The notes beneath the pieces were generated by a model. It was not told the origin of the DNA, ran no database searches, and saw only the letters and a program-made list of their open reading frames with translations. A program made the position numbers and the translations under genes. Shown here in pieces: positions 45,382-56,156 of a DNA stretch of 64,000 nucleotides. Source of the stretch: Clarkia xantiana subsp. parviflora (taxonomy: Eukaryota; Streptophyta; Magnoliopsida; Myrtales; Onagraceae); NCBI GenBank assembly GCA_036873135.1, contig JAPTYO010000005.1, positions 17,008,666 through 17,072,665 of the forward strand, written 5' to 3'. The first letter of the stretch is position 1; every line of letters begins with the position of its first letter.

Positions 45382-45952
45382 TGTAGGATTATGGAGGATA
45401 AATAGTACGAAAAGTAACAAGGCACATGCTAGTAAACACATTACGCAGCGGAATAAGGGGCACATACCTATTTGAAATTTACCGTAGTCCAGGACCTTCT
45501 AGGGGAGTTCACGATCCATCGGACAGTTCCCCTAAGGGTTCTTTTAAAGAAGCCCTACGCGGATTTGTCTCTACATCAAAGCCTCTTTTTGATTCTTCTG
45601 CAAGGATGGATCTCCGGAGTAATTTGCTCGAAGCAATTTGGCACCTCCAAGGCACTAGGTAAGGTTCGGCCGAAACCTTGTATAGGGAGGAGGGATATGT
45701 TTTGTTTCACCACAAAGGAAGAAGGGTGATTAATTGATTAACCCTAAATTAATCATAACACTCCTTATTTACAGAAGATCAAAGTGGACAAAAGTCCACT
45801 TTGCCCTCCCTTATTATTTTGGCCGGCCATAGATTTAGGGAGGCCCAATTTTAGGCCTCCCATGTCTATTAGAATTTTAGGCTTAGCCCAAAATCCCTAA
45901 TGTGAAATTAATAGGCTCCCTTTTACGGCGGCCCAATATCCATATGCCAACA
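45382..45952 (-). repeat. 5' LTR of copia G (571 bp)
   Basis: On the plus strand TGTAGGATTATGG to CATATGCCAACA. Contains GTTCGGCCGAAACC and the GGCCTCCCATGTC block shared by all LTRs of this family. Confidence 0.85.
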
Positions 45953-46210
45953 AAAACTCCATGTTCCGGTTAAAATAGCGAACACATTGTTTTTCAAATA
46001 GACTGATCTATTAGAAAGGAGACATCGGCAGTGTGAACTCTTTACACGGCCCCCTTCCATTTGTTTACTAGTGATCGGTTAGGATAGGTGACTAAGGAAT
46101 CATTGTTTGCCGTTTCCTATCTCATAGATATTCGATGTAAGCAATGCTTCTCAAAAGAAATTAAACTGTCACCCTTGTTTTCACAATTGGTTGTAAATGT
46201 GTTAGTTTCA

Positions 46211-46928
46211 ATGGCTGCAATTAACAATGTCATTTCCCAAATGAACAAGGGAATGAGGTTGAATGGTGATAACTATAAGATATGGAACAAGCATGCAACG
46301 ATTGTGATAACTGAAATGAAACGTCTAGATCATTTCGCCACTAAACATGTTAGGCCTGAGGGTGACCTCACTAATGAGCAAAATACATTCCATGATAAGT
46401 GGGATGTAAAGGACCTTGAAATTCGTTCCACTTTGATGACAATGCTTGAGGATGACATACTCTATGAGTATGATCATCATGAGACTACTAAAGACCCGTG
46501 GGGTGGGCTTAACGCAGGGTTTGGTGTTTACACCATTGACCATAAGCGGTCGTTAAACATCTCTTTAGACTCATACAAGATGAATCCTCAGCATACCATG
46601 AAGCAGTAGATTAAACATATGTCTAATATGCTTGTTGAACTCAAGGAAGCAGTGGAAGCCCTGAATGAGGACTCTTGGAAGCAGTGGACTAATGTGTAAT
46701 TCGATCTTTGCCCGACTCTTGGAAAAACATGAAAATGCACCTTACCCATGCTACTCATCTCGATACTCTCATGGCGATTAGAGTTCATCTCGAGGTGGAA
46801 GATGATCGTCTCAAAGCTAAAAAGCAAGTGGCTGAGATGCATATAGCATTGACCTCTCAAGAAAGGTGAATAGGTCATCTGGTCTGAATAATCAAAGAAG
46901 GTTCAAACCTAAGCAAGAAGGTTGAAAG
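46211..46928 (+). pseudogene. Copia gag, N-terminal and middle (element E2)
   Basis: From ATG 46211 open to a TAG at 46607-46609: INNVISQMNKGMRLNGDNYKI, IVITEMKRLDHFATK, LEIRSTLMTMLEDDILYEYD and a DPWGGLNAGFG block. Beyond the stop, frame shifts break the helical middle (HMSNMLVELKEA can still be read). The solo LTR at 46929 interrupts it; the zinc knuckle lies beyond. Confidence 0.9.
46924..46928. repeat. Target site duplication GAAAG, left copy
   Basis: Identical to 47521-47525 on the other side of the solo LTR. Confidence 0.9.
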
Positions 46929-47520
46929 TGTAGGATTTAGGGGATTAATGCTACGGAAACAAAACTCTAGATACGTGCATGGTAACTAATACGCAGCGGA
47001 AGAAAGTGCACATACCTATACTGTTTCCTGTAGCCCAGGACCTTTGAGGGGAGTTCTCGATCCGCCGGACGGTTCCTCGTAGAGGTTCCTGTTAGAGAAG
47101 CCCTATGCGGTTTATGCCTCACAGTAAAGCCTCTGTCGATTCTCCGCGGGATGGATCTACTCGGAGTAAATTGTTCGTCGCAATTTGGCACCTCCTTGGT
47201 GGTGTGTATGTTCGGCCGAAACACTCTATTTTAGGGAGGAGGGTTTTCTTTTAATCTCAAAACATAGGAGAGCACAATAGCCCCTTGTAAAACCCTCCTT
47301 AGATCCCTATTTATGACAGTGGAGGTGGGATAAATCCCACATCCTCAAGTAATAAAGTCGGTCGGCCATGTTAATGGGGGAGGCCCATTTTGGGCCTCCC
47401 ATGTCAATTGGGATTTTAGGCGTAGCCCAAAATCCCAAATATGACTTATCCTAATTTCTTAGGAACATGGACTTAATTAATTGACTCCCAATTACGAGAC
47501 CCATAGTCCAAATGCTAACA
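46929..47520 (-). repeat. Solo LTR of the copia family (592 bp)
   Basis: TGTAGGATTTAGG to AATGCTAACA on the plus strand, the same orientation as the G and B LTRs. It is flanked by a perfect GAAAG duplication and has no internal sequence, so it arose by LTR-LTR recombination. It sits in the gag gene of E2; the gag codons rejoin exactly when it and one duplicate are ignored. Confidence 0.95.
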
Positions 47521-47525
47521 GAAAG
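47521..47525. repeat. Target site duplication GAAAG, right copy
   Basis: Directly after the solo LTR. Confidence 0.9.
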
Positions 47526-47645
47526 AATAGGCAGAAGAAAAGAGCCCTTAAAGAGGAAAAGCGAACGTGCTTCAGGTGTGGGGTAAAAGGCCACCTTCCA
47601 GCTGCCTGTACTAATCATCCAAAGGTACGTTCTGAGAGACAATGA
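47526..47645 (+). pseudogene. Gag zinc knuckle of element E2
   Basis: The frame reads RQKKRALKEEKRTCFRC and GVKGHLPAACTNHPKV, a complete CX2CX4HX4C-type knuckle. It is the end of gag, separated from its N-terminal part by the solo LTR. Confidence 0.85.
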
Positions 47646-48270
47646 CGAAAGTCATATATTAAATTTATATTCTTGTAACCTAGCGAGTAATTCAATCCCA
47701 CTAATGAATTGCAGAACCGAGGTGAGGAAGGAGTGTGAGACTAAATGAGGATGTCCCCATAATAAAAGGATAGAGTGGATAAATAAAAGAAGAGCGAAAG
47801 TTTGTCTTTGAACTCTCAATTTTCTTTCTTGCTAGAATATTTCTGTCTTTCAGCTTGATACATTTTGGTTTATGCATTTTATGCGAATTGAGATTTTGCA
47901 TGATTTGATTGGTTGAACCAAGTTATGTTTGTTTCATCATGAATGTTGAATCTTAATTTTTTCGTTCTGAACGTTGCGTAATGATGTCGAAAGATTTATA
48001 TTCTTTATTTGTTAGTACTTTATAAATATAATAGATATCGTATCGACGAACATGTATGACACCGATGATTAAATTGTGGAAACGAAACGATTTCACCTAG
48101 GGTAACACCCGTGTGTGGCGCACGCAGCACATGGATTCCGTGTAAAATCGGAACAAATCTATTCGAAGTATAAATCTAATGGAGACCCCAGATTCCATGA
48201 ACCTAGTAGACTTAGGGTTCCAGGGTCAACCGTACACATGTGTACAAATTTAATGGAAATATGCATAATT
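47646..48270 (+). pseudogene. Degenerate protease region of E2
   Basis: No DSGA motif can be read. Alignable with the same decayed stretch in E and D. Confidence 0.4.
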
Positions 48271-48645
48271 ATGAAGCTCAAAATAACTTTCATTGATACC
48301 TTTGCTCGTTATGGATTTGCTCATCTGATTAATCGTAAATCTGAGGCCATTGAGTGCTTTAAGAGCTATCTCAATCTCGTGGAGAATCAGCTAGAACATA
48401 AGGTGAAAACCTTACGAACTGAAAAAATGATGTGAATACCTCTCGAATGAGTTTAATAGTTATGCAATGAAAGAAGTATTGTCCGTCAAACGACAATCCC
48501 TTATACGCCACAACAGAACGGTGTAGCAAGGCGACGTAATCGTACACTCTTGGACATGGTAAGAACCATGATGTCACAAGCTCAACTTCTAATCTCCTTT
48601 TGGGGTGATGTGTTTTTTACTGCTATTTGAGTAGTAAACCGTGTA
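48271..48645 (+). pseudogene. Copia integrase, first part (element E2)
   Basis: Reads FIDTFARYGFAHLINRKSEA, IECFKSYLNLVENQLEHK and VKTLRTEK, stops, then IPYTPQQNGVARRRNRTLL and MVRTMMSQAQL. Several frame breaks. Gypsy F interrupts the codons after VVNRV; the domain resumes at 55455. Confidence 0.85.
48641..48645. repeat. Probable target duplication of gypsy F, left (GTGTA)
   Basis: GTGTA recurs at 55455-55459. One base on the left and two on the right lie between it and the LTR ends as I place them, so the exact edges are uncertain. Confidence 0.6.
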
Positions 48646-48646
48646 G

Positions 48647-49453
48647 TGGGATCAAGTTGACATGGCCCGCGACTCCTGGTAGTGGACTTCGAGGTCTCGC
48701 CTTTGATTAACTCTTCTAGGGATCTATGTCAACCTCGTCGGGTACTTAGTTTCCTTCTAAGTATTTTGGTGGGCGATAACCTGAAAAGGGGTGGGGATTT
48801 GCCCCAGATTCCACTCTGAAGCTTAAGTCAGTAATGAAATATGAGAGAATACTTTAAGAAGTATATGATAGATCGTAATTATGTAATGGAAGTCTTCTCT
48901 TATTTATAGGGAGAGTGTACCGACTTTAAAAAGGCGGTTACCCTATTGGGAGGGTTTCTATCCATAGTCGGTAGAAGCAGGTGACGAGTAGGTCGCTACC
49001 TCACCATTCCTTAAGAGGAAGGTTTTCTTATGGCGGCTGAAGCAGGTGACAAGTAGGTATCCGCTTCACCATTCCTTAATAGGAAGGGTTTCTTCATGGC
49101 GGCCGAAGTAGGTCACCAGCTATCCTTTCCTTATGAGGAAGAGTTTCTTCATAGGGTCGGTATAAACAAGTGACGAGTAGGTCGCCACCTGTTCATTCCT
49201 CAAGAGGAAAGGTTTTTGTGATAGTACATGGTTTCCGACTCAACTCATAGCTTAAGAGGGAGAGTGTTTGAGTAGACTTGTCTCCATTCTTCAGGCGCTT
49301 GCCTTAGTCGTTGACATCCTTTTATATCGGTGTCGACCATTTATCTTTGTCTTCTCGTCCTGAACGTGAGTAGTCGTCGACCTATCTTTAGGAATCTCTA
49401 CTCAGACGTTCTCGACTTCCCGTTAGCTCATTCGCAATAATCGTAGCCCAACA
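48647..49453 (-). repeat. 3' LTR of gypsy F (807 bp)
   Basis: Plus-strand ends TGGGATCAAG and GTAGCCCAACA. TATAAATA on the minus strand at 48908-48901. An internal ~65-70-bp repeat built on GGTGACGAGTAGGTCGC runs from about 48940 to 49215. Confidence 0.9.
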
Positions 49454-49472
49454 CTTTTCCCCGAGACTTGAA
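49454..49472 (-). other. Polypurine-tract-like sequence of gypsy F
   Basis: Minus strand TCTCGGGGAAAAG directly before the 3' LTR. Confidence 0.65.
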
Positions 49473-49765
49473 TCGTCAGCTTCATTATGAAGAAGAGGTC
49501 TTAAGTCGAGCATCGTTTCTGAAGTTCCATGACTGGGTAGATGTTGTCGGGTCGTAGTTTTGAGATTTTTGTAACTTCTTAAGTTGAGACTCTGGCCCCT
49601 TAGCCAAGGCGTTGATCCGTGCTTTTCACTTTTTGACCGTTGGGGGGTGATTCAAGGGAGCTCAAAGGTCATTCATGCATTTTCAAAAGTTATTCTCAAA
49701 TTTATTGCACCAATGAGATGCATTTGGCAATAGCTTCTTCTGGAAGAGTCCCAGTAATTATCAAG

Positions 49766-49773
49766 TATAAATA
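49766..49773 (+). promoter_or_regulatory. TATA box for the antisense ORF of gypsy F
   Basis: TATAAATA about 105 bases before the ATG at 49878, on the strand of the antisense ORF. A good match to the plant TATA consensus. No other evidence of transcription. Confidence 0.45.
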
Positions 49774-49877
49774 CTGGAGTTTCACTCCTGTAATTCCCCA
49801 GTTCATCCTTCGGCCTTTTGCTCTCTTTTTACCTTGTCTATACCTCAAGTTTTGAGATTTTAGAGCAAAGAGCACTC

Positions 49878-51306
49878 ATGGCTGCCAATTCGCCTTCAGG
49901 GGTTTACAATTACCTCTTTGAGTTTTATTTCTCTGGTTTCGTTAACCTTTGGTGACTTTTGCTTCATGGCAAGACTTCTTTTCAGAATATATCAAGATGA
50001 TACTTCGAACTCATGGTCAAGCCACGGCCGGGTGTTCCTCTTCTGTTGCTCCGTCTAAGAAAGTTAAAGATGGAGCGACCATTCAAGCTCCGTCAAAGGA
50101 GGTTAAAGATGGAGCGACCATTCAAGCTCCGATTGAAGTTGAGGTCATGCCTTCTGTCGAAGAATTTCCTACAGAGCCTTCACAAAATAAGGGTAAAGCT
50201 AAAGTTGTGACCCGTCGTTATCCCACTAGGAGCGAGAGCATTGCTTTCTCTGATTTCTCGGCGAAAAGAAAAAGGATCGAGGATTCTTCCTCTTCTTCAT
50301 TAGATCAGCTATCTCATTCTACTTCTGAGGCTCAAGCGTTGCTTTGGAGTACGAGGATCCGCCTTTCGACTGGGACATGCTTCTAAATGCCCCTGCTGGC
50401 CGTTCGAAGGATTAGGATCTTCTAAGTCAGTTAAGGGGATACCTCCTTAAAGAAGGACATTCTATCGCCAATCCTAATTTGGAACTTCATTTACTGAATG
50501 CTTCAGTCCCACCTCAAAATCGTCGTCGTTTAGGAGTGGATATTGGCGAGGTGGAAAAGGCCACGCGTCTCTTCCTTTTGAGGTAGGCTGAGCTATATAC
50601 TGCTTTTTCCTTCTTTAATCCTCATGTGAACTTCTTTGGCTTTTCAACCTCATATTTCTTTTTGGTAGGCCTCCCGGGATTCCCTCCAATTTTCTCGATT
50701 GATGATCGATCTTCTCGAAGAGTTGCATTCGACTAAAGAAAAGCTTCAGACTTCTCCATCCAAAAGTGATACATAAGAGGTTCGGCGACTCCAAGAAGAA
50801 AACGCCCAACTGAAAGAAAACTTAGCATAGATTACCGAGACCTCTGCTGACATGAGGCGAGATTTCCAAAGATGTGGCGAGTCTCTCAAGGCCTCCTTCT
50901 CTTTGGTTGAATAATTTTGTACTCTATCGGAGAAGATGGGGAAGGAGAACGGTATCCTTTTAGCCGAGGGAGTTACTCTTCAAGGGAAGGTTAAGGCTTT
51001 GCAAGCCCAAGTGTTGGATTTGAAAGGTGCGGCGGCTAAAGTTGTTGACGACTATAAGGCGAGTCCCGCCTATCAAGATGATATCGCTGTGGCCGCCTCC
51101 AATTTTCTCTTCACCTCTTCAACGGTGATTGTGGTGAATTTAAAGGCATATCAGCCTGGCTTCCCTTTTTTTTCAAGTTCCCCTCATTCAACAATATTTG
51201 GACATTCCTGCTGGAAAGGATGAGGGTCCCGCCAAGTCTTCTACAAAGAAATATGGGAATCCTACCAAATCTTCTAAGATAACAAAGTATCTTTTGCATT
51301 TTTGGT
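49878..51306 (+). pseudogene. Antisense ORF of gypsy F, coiled-coil protein, decayed
   Basis: Runs opposite to the element. It begins ATGGCTGCCAATTCGCC; frame pieces then give a repeated KKVKDGATIQAPSKEVKDGA segment, KGKAKVVTRRYPTRS and AFSDFSAKRKRIEDSSSSS. Further on: PPFDWDMLLNAPAG, FSRLMIDLLEELHSTKEKLQ (coiled coil), EENAQLKENLA and LQGKVKALQAQVLDLKGAAA. The last region (DYKASPAYQDDIA..., AYQPGFPF) parallels the last exon of the J antisense gene (EYKASSAFTADYS..., PQFPFG). Stops and frame changes break it; some may be introns (GTAGGCTGAG and TTTTTGGTAG sites near 50584-50670). I did not find the PF04195-like part here. Confidence 0.55.
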
Positions 51307-51639
51307 AATTCGCCACTCTTTTTAATGAAAGAAATATTAAGTTCTTCTTTCTGTGTTTGAGGGCGTTACCTTTGTACTTCGCACAAAATTGGAGTATATG
51401 TTCACTTCCTTTATCAATTTTGTCGACAGCTCTAGGCTTTATGGCACTTTCGGGATCTATTATGTAGATCGTTGATTTTGTTTGAGAATATTCAATTTTA
51501 TTCTATCAGTTTAACGAAATTACCTTCTTCTACAAAACTTCTTTTTCTTATTTCGATTGACGGCGATTCTAAGTGATATGACTAATATTAGATTTCTAAT
51601 TGCCGATTATCAAATAGGAAAATAAGTTTTGTTTTGTGG
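51307..51639. other. Non-coding spacer in gypsy F
   Basis: AT-rich; nothing recognised. It would be the 3' end of the antisense transcript. Confidence 0.45.
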
Positions 51640-52440
51640 CCTAACCTTTATCAAACATCTTGTGTTGACAATTAAGGTTGTAGACGTCGATCTTCTATCG
51701 AATTGTCAAAGTAACTAGGCTTTGTTGCCATTTTGGGCACATAATATCCATAATAGATATTGTAGACGCCATTCTTCTATCGAGCTGTCAATGTACCTAG
51801 GTTTTGTTGCCATCTTGGGGCACATAATGTCGACAATCGAGATTGTAGACGCAGATCTTCTATCGAGTTAACGACGTACCTAGGCTTTGTTTCCATCTTG
51901 GGCACATAATGTCGACAATCGAGATTGTATACGCCGATCTTCTATCGAATTGTCGAATTACCTAGGCTTTGTTGCCATCTTGGGCACATAATGTCGATAA
52001 TCGAGATTGTAGACGCCGATCTTCTATCGAGTTGTTGACGTACCTAGGCGTTGTTGCTATCTTGGGCACATAATGTCGACAATCGAGATTGTAAACACCT
52101 ATCTTCTCTAGAATTTTTGACGTAGCTAGGCTTTGTTGCAATCTTAGGCACATAATGTCGACAATCGAGATTGTAGACGCCGATCTTCTATCGAATTGTC
52201 GACGTACCTATGCTTTGTTGCCATCTTGGGAACATAATGTCGACAATAGAGATTGTAGACGCCGATCTTCTATCGAGTTGTCGACGTACCTAGGCTTTGT
52301 TTCCATCTTGGTCACATAATATCGACAATCCAGATTGTAGATGTCGATCTTCTATCGAATTGACGACGTACCTAGGCATTATTGCCATCTTGGGAACATA
52401 ATGTCGAAAATCAAGATTGTAGACGCCGATGGTCGATGCC
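51640..52440. repeat. Tandem repeat of ~82 bp, about 10 units
   Basis: Each unit carries GTAGACGCCGATCTTCTATCG, then GTACCTAGGCTTTGTTGCC and ATCTTGGGCACATAATGTCG. Unit starts lie near 51682, 51765, 51847, 51928, 52008, 52091, 52172, 52255, 52337 and 52420. It takes the place where RT would be. Confidence 0.95.
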
Positions 52441-52570
52441 TAAATTGACAGTAAGCTCGGATGATTACGTGAAAAAGAGCCTCAAGGGGCTATATTCATT
52501 CATCGTTCTTGAGTATTACATCAAAAAGAGAGGCTTCGAAACATTAGTTTTACGAGAAATATAAAAATAT

Positions 52571-54607
52571 CTAGTTAGGAGTTTTTATTACTTCTCTTTC
52601 ATCTTGGCACCGTGTCAACGTGCAGTAGCAGCGTCGTGACATGGTCTGATCTCCATTGAACTCCCCTATTCCCTCAGGTGTCGGAAATTTCATGACTTGA
52701 TGGGAAGTTGAAGGGATAATATTATTGGGGTTGAGGGTAGTTGGCGTTGTAGGCAGAAGCGGCGTTAACAACTACAAAGAGTATATCGATTTTCAAAACT
52801 CTTTCTCCTCTTCCAAGGTTACTGGTAACCCGATGGCACCCATAGGATAAGTAGTTTCTCCCGCAAAGCCTATTAATGGGAAATCGACTTTTCTTAAGTC
52901 TTTTCTGGTTAATCCTAGCTTTAAGAATGTTTTATAGAAAAGGATATATGTTGAACTTCCACTATCGACAAGGGTCCTTTTGACCTTTCCGCCATGATAA
53001 TCGTGATTACTAAGGCGTCTTCATGAGGCTGAATTACCGTCATGAGATTCTCCATCGTAAAACTAATAATCCCATTATAGCCGATGTAGAAATTTGGGTA
53101 GCATATACCTCACGGGCTGAGATGACTTTGCCTCCTGATGCGAATCCGCCCACGATAACATATGCGGTCCCCCTTTGAATTGAGGCGGGATTGTTGTGTT
53201 GGGGAGAGCGAGAACCTCTCCGTGGGCTTCGGCTTCGTTTTTTTGGGGCTTTGAAAGGCTTTTCGACGAACTTCAACAGCTTACCCCTTTGGATAAGGGT
53301 TTCAATATCTTGTTTTAAAATCGTACAATTATTTTTACCGAGCCCCCTAGTGCGGTGATATCTACAATAGTCGTTTATTTGGTGACCAATTAAACTTTTT
53401 CTTGGTTGTGGCGGGTCATCTAACCTGAGTTTCTTTATCTCTTGAAGCACTACTGAGATGTTGTGCGTGAGTGGAGTGTATCTTGTCACATAGGGATTAG
53501 CATTCCTTTTGTAACCCTTGTGAGTACCTTGTCGAAAGTTCCCTTCTCGCCTTTCCACTTTCTTCTAACGTTGAGAGGCAGATGGCTCCTCTGCTCTGGC
53601 TGGGGCGACTTGCTTCCTAACTTCTGTTGGCGATTGTTCGTGCAATCTCTCCAAGTCGATATATTTTTTACTTTGGCAACGAGAGAATCGATCCTTCGCA
53701 CTGGCTTCATCACCATATTGTCCTTGAAAGCTTGGCTCTGCACTCTTAACCCTCTCCAGAAGTTGCTTATGAGCTCGCCATCACTGGCGTCTTCATTCAA
53801 CTGTCATTTTCCACTAAGTGATTGCTTAGGGACCTAAGCGTAAGATCTGGGCTGTTTCCCTCTCGACTCTGGAGTATTTTGTGGTATCTAGTATAATATT
53901 GACCAAGGTTTTGTCGGGACCTTGTTCAATTTTATTTAGAAAGTTCATACTCTTGAGGCGTTGTCTTTGGCCTATATGCCCCTATATGAACTTGGCCTTC
54001 AGCTCTTCCCATGAATTTATCGAGTTGTCGGGAATGCCATAGAACCAGGTGGAGGCTTCTTCTTTGAGAATAGTGGGGAAGAGAGCTGCGTAATGATCTG
54101 GTGTAGCCCCTCATCCTAACAGGGAAGAGTTATGGGCGTTGATGTGACGAACGGGATCTCCTTCTCCAGTATAGTTGTCGATATTCCTCGCAAAGACTTG
54201 CGGGGGAACTCGAGTGACGAGGAGCCTCTCGGAAAAAGAGTGAGAGGTGTGGTCGCGAACTATCATTATGTCCCTTGACCCTCTCCTTTTCTTCTCTATA
54301 ACCTCCTCCACCTGTCCTATGGTGAAAAATTGGCAGGGGCGTCGACCATGGGGGCCTTTGGAGCTTCCTTAGTTCCTGGAAGGTTTGTCTCAATGGTCTT
54401 CACGTCGGAGGCCACCTCGTCATTTTGGGGGGATTGCTCTCACTTGTTCTTGGTTTAGTTGTGGCTCAAAGTGAGGGGGTATTCCTCACCATTGGCACCA
54501 TTGCTTTCTATCTCATTTACTTTCTTAGAGGTGGTGGGATCTTTTCGAGATTTTGCCATCTCCTCCACCACGGCTGTTAACTTTCTTGAGTTCTTGTTGG
54601 GGGCCAT
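52571..54607 (-). pseudogene. Decayed gag and protease of gypsy F
   Basis: Gag starts at ATG 54607 (MAPNKNSRKLTAVVEEMAK), right after the primer site. Readable pieces: NEDASDGELISNFWRGLRVQ, a basic linker, the zinc-knuckle-like YCRYHRTRGLGKNNC near 53360 with DIETLIQRGKLLKFV, and SPRRGSRSPQ (again an RS-type stretch). A YVIVGGFASGG motif follows, then the protease active site TLVDSGSSTYILF near 52960 and FPLIGFAGETTYPMGAIGLPV. Ends near YCTLTRCQDE. Many stops. Here the order is the normal gag then protease. Confidence 0.85.
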
Positions 54608-54617
54608 GAATTTTTTA

Positions 54618-54641
54618 TCGCCTTCCCACAGACGGCACCGG
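54618..54641 (-). other. Primer binding site of gypsy F
   Basis: Minus strand GGTGCCGTCTGTGGGAA, a few bases after the LTR; the same Asp-like site as in A with a C-to-T change. Confidence 0.75.
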
Positions 54642-54645
54642 ATGT

Positions 54646-55452
54646 TGGGATCAAGTTGACGTGGCCCACGGCTCCTGGTATTGGACTTCGAGGTCTCGCC
54701 TTCGATTAAATCTTCTAGGTATCTATGTCGACCTTGTCGAGTACTTAGTTTCCTTCTAAGTATTTGGTGGGCGATAACCTCAAAAGGGGGTGGGGATTTG
54801 CCCATGATTCCACACCAAAGCTTAAGTCAGTAATGGAATATAGGAGAATACTTTTAGAATTATATGATAGATCGTAATTAAGTAATGGAAGTGTTCTCTT
54901 ATTTATAGGGAGAGTGTACCGACTTTAAAAAGGCAGCTACCCTCTTGGGAGGGTTTCTATCTAGAGTCGGTAGAAGCAGGTGACGAGTAGGTCGCTACCT
55001 CACCACTCCTTAAGATGAAGGTTTCCTTATGGCTGCTGAACCATGTGACAAGTAGGTCGCCACCTCACCATTTCTTAAGAGGAAGAGTTTCTTCATGGCG
55101 GCTAAAGTAGGTCGCCAGCTGTCCTTTCATTAGGAGGAAGGGTTTCTTCATAGGGTCGGTATAAGCATGTGACGAGTAGGTCGCCACCTGTCCATTCCTT
55201 AAGAGAAAAGGTTTTCGTGATAGTACTTGGCTGCCGACTCGACTCATACCTTAAGAGGGAGGGTCTCTGAGTAGACTTGTCGTCATTCTTCATGCGCTTG
55301 CCTTAGTCGTCGACATCCTTTTATATCGGTGTCGACCATTTTTCTTTGTATTCTTGTCCTGAACGTGAGTATTCTTCGACCTATCTTTAGGAATCCCGAC
55401 TCAGACGATCTCGAATTCCCGTTAGCTCATCCCCAATAATCGTAGCCCAACA
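54646..55452 (-). repeat. 5' LTR of gypsy F (807 bp)
   Basis: Pairs with 48647-49453 over its full length; the same internal repeat at about 54960-55215 and TATAAATA on the minus strand at 54907-54900. Differences to the 3' LTR are more numerous than in element A, so F is older. Confidence 0.9.
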
Positions 55453-55454
55453 TT

Positions 55455-56107
55455 GTGTACCTACAAAATCTGTGGACACGACACCATATGAGTTGTGGAC
55501 TTGTAAAGAAGTGGATCTTACTAGGCTACGACCTTGGTGTTGCGCCGCATACACGCATCATAACGACAACTGATACAGCAAGTTAGTATCTAGAGGATTC
55601 AAAAGTATCTTTATAAGATATTCGGAGAACTCCAAGGGATACGTATTTGTGGCGGCTCAAGAAAATGGTGGTGTGGTCAAACATGAGTCTAGGGATGTTA
55701 CATTTTTAGATGGTGAATTTCCTAAGCTTAATAACATCAACACGAATGAAATCTTAGAAGAATTTGAACAGGACGAGGATGATCAGATCCCACTAACTTT
55801 GAGTAAGAGAATTAAGGGAGCAACCACTGTGAATGAAATGGTAATTGAGAATGGGAACATTTTCTTAATAAATCCAGTGGGAGGTGTCAACCCACCCGCA
55901 GAGATCACAATTTCTCCTGGTGCGAATCAAGTAGGACCTGATAATCTAGTTGTTGAACCATTGTATGTGAATCCTATAATTCCTCAACTATATGCTGGCA
56001 ACAGTGTGAGTGGGACAACCAACTTGGTTCCTGGTCCAAGTGGTCGTAGAATTCATCTCGAGGGTAGAAACCCGAGATCAAGGGGTCGTCCAAGAAAGGT
56101 TGCATGA
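55455..56107 (+). pseudogene. Copia integrase end and linker (element E2)
   Basis: Continues the integrase after gypsy F: PTKSVDTTPYELWTCKEVDL, TRLRPWCCAAYTHH, then FKSIFIRYSENSKGYVFVAA. From 55649 a clean 152-codon frame runs through the integrase end and the linker (DDQIPLTLSKRIKGATT, INPVGGVNPPAEITI, SGRRIHLEGRNPRSRGRPRK). The stop at 56105-56107 precedes a GGGAGTGTTGTTCCTAG repeat and the RT. Confidence 0.9.
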
Positions 56108-56156
56108 GAAGGTTCCAGTAACGCTCTGGTTTCTTGTGGGAGCATTGTTCCTAGTG

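Larger units (their letters stand above)
48647..55452 (-). mobile_element. Non-autonomous gypsy element 'F', minus strand, nested in copia E2
   Basis: Read right to left: 5' LTR (55452-54646), Asp-like primer site, decayed gag (54607 leftward), protease (about 52990-52571), an 82-bp tandem array (52440-51640), an ORF on the opposite (plus) strand (49878-51306), purine tract, 3' LTR (49453-48647). RT, RNase H and integrase have no space in it. Both LTRs are 807 bp. The plan matches element J. Confidence 0.9.

Noticed and set aside
51640..52440. CRISPR-like or satellite centromere array
   Set aside because: About ten 82-bp units confined to the interior of one retrotransposon; too short for a satellite array and without spacers.
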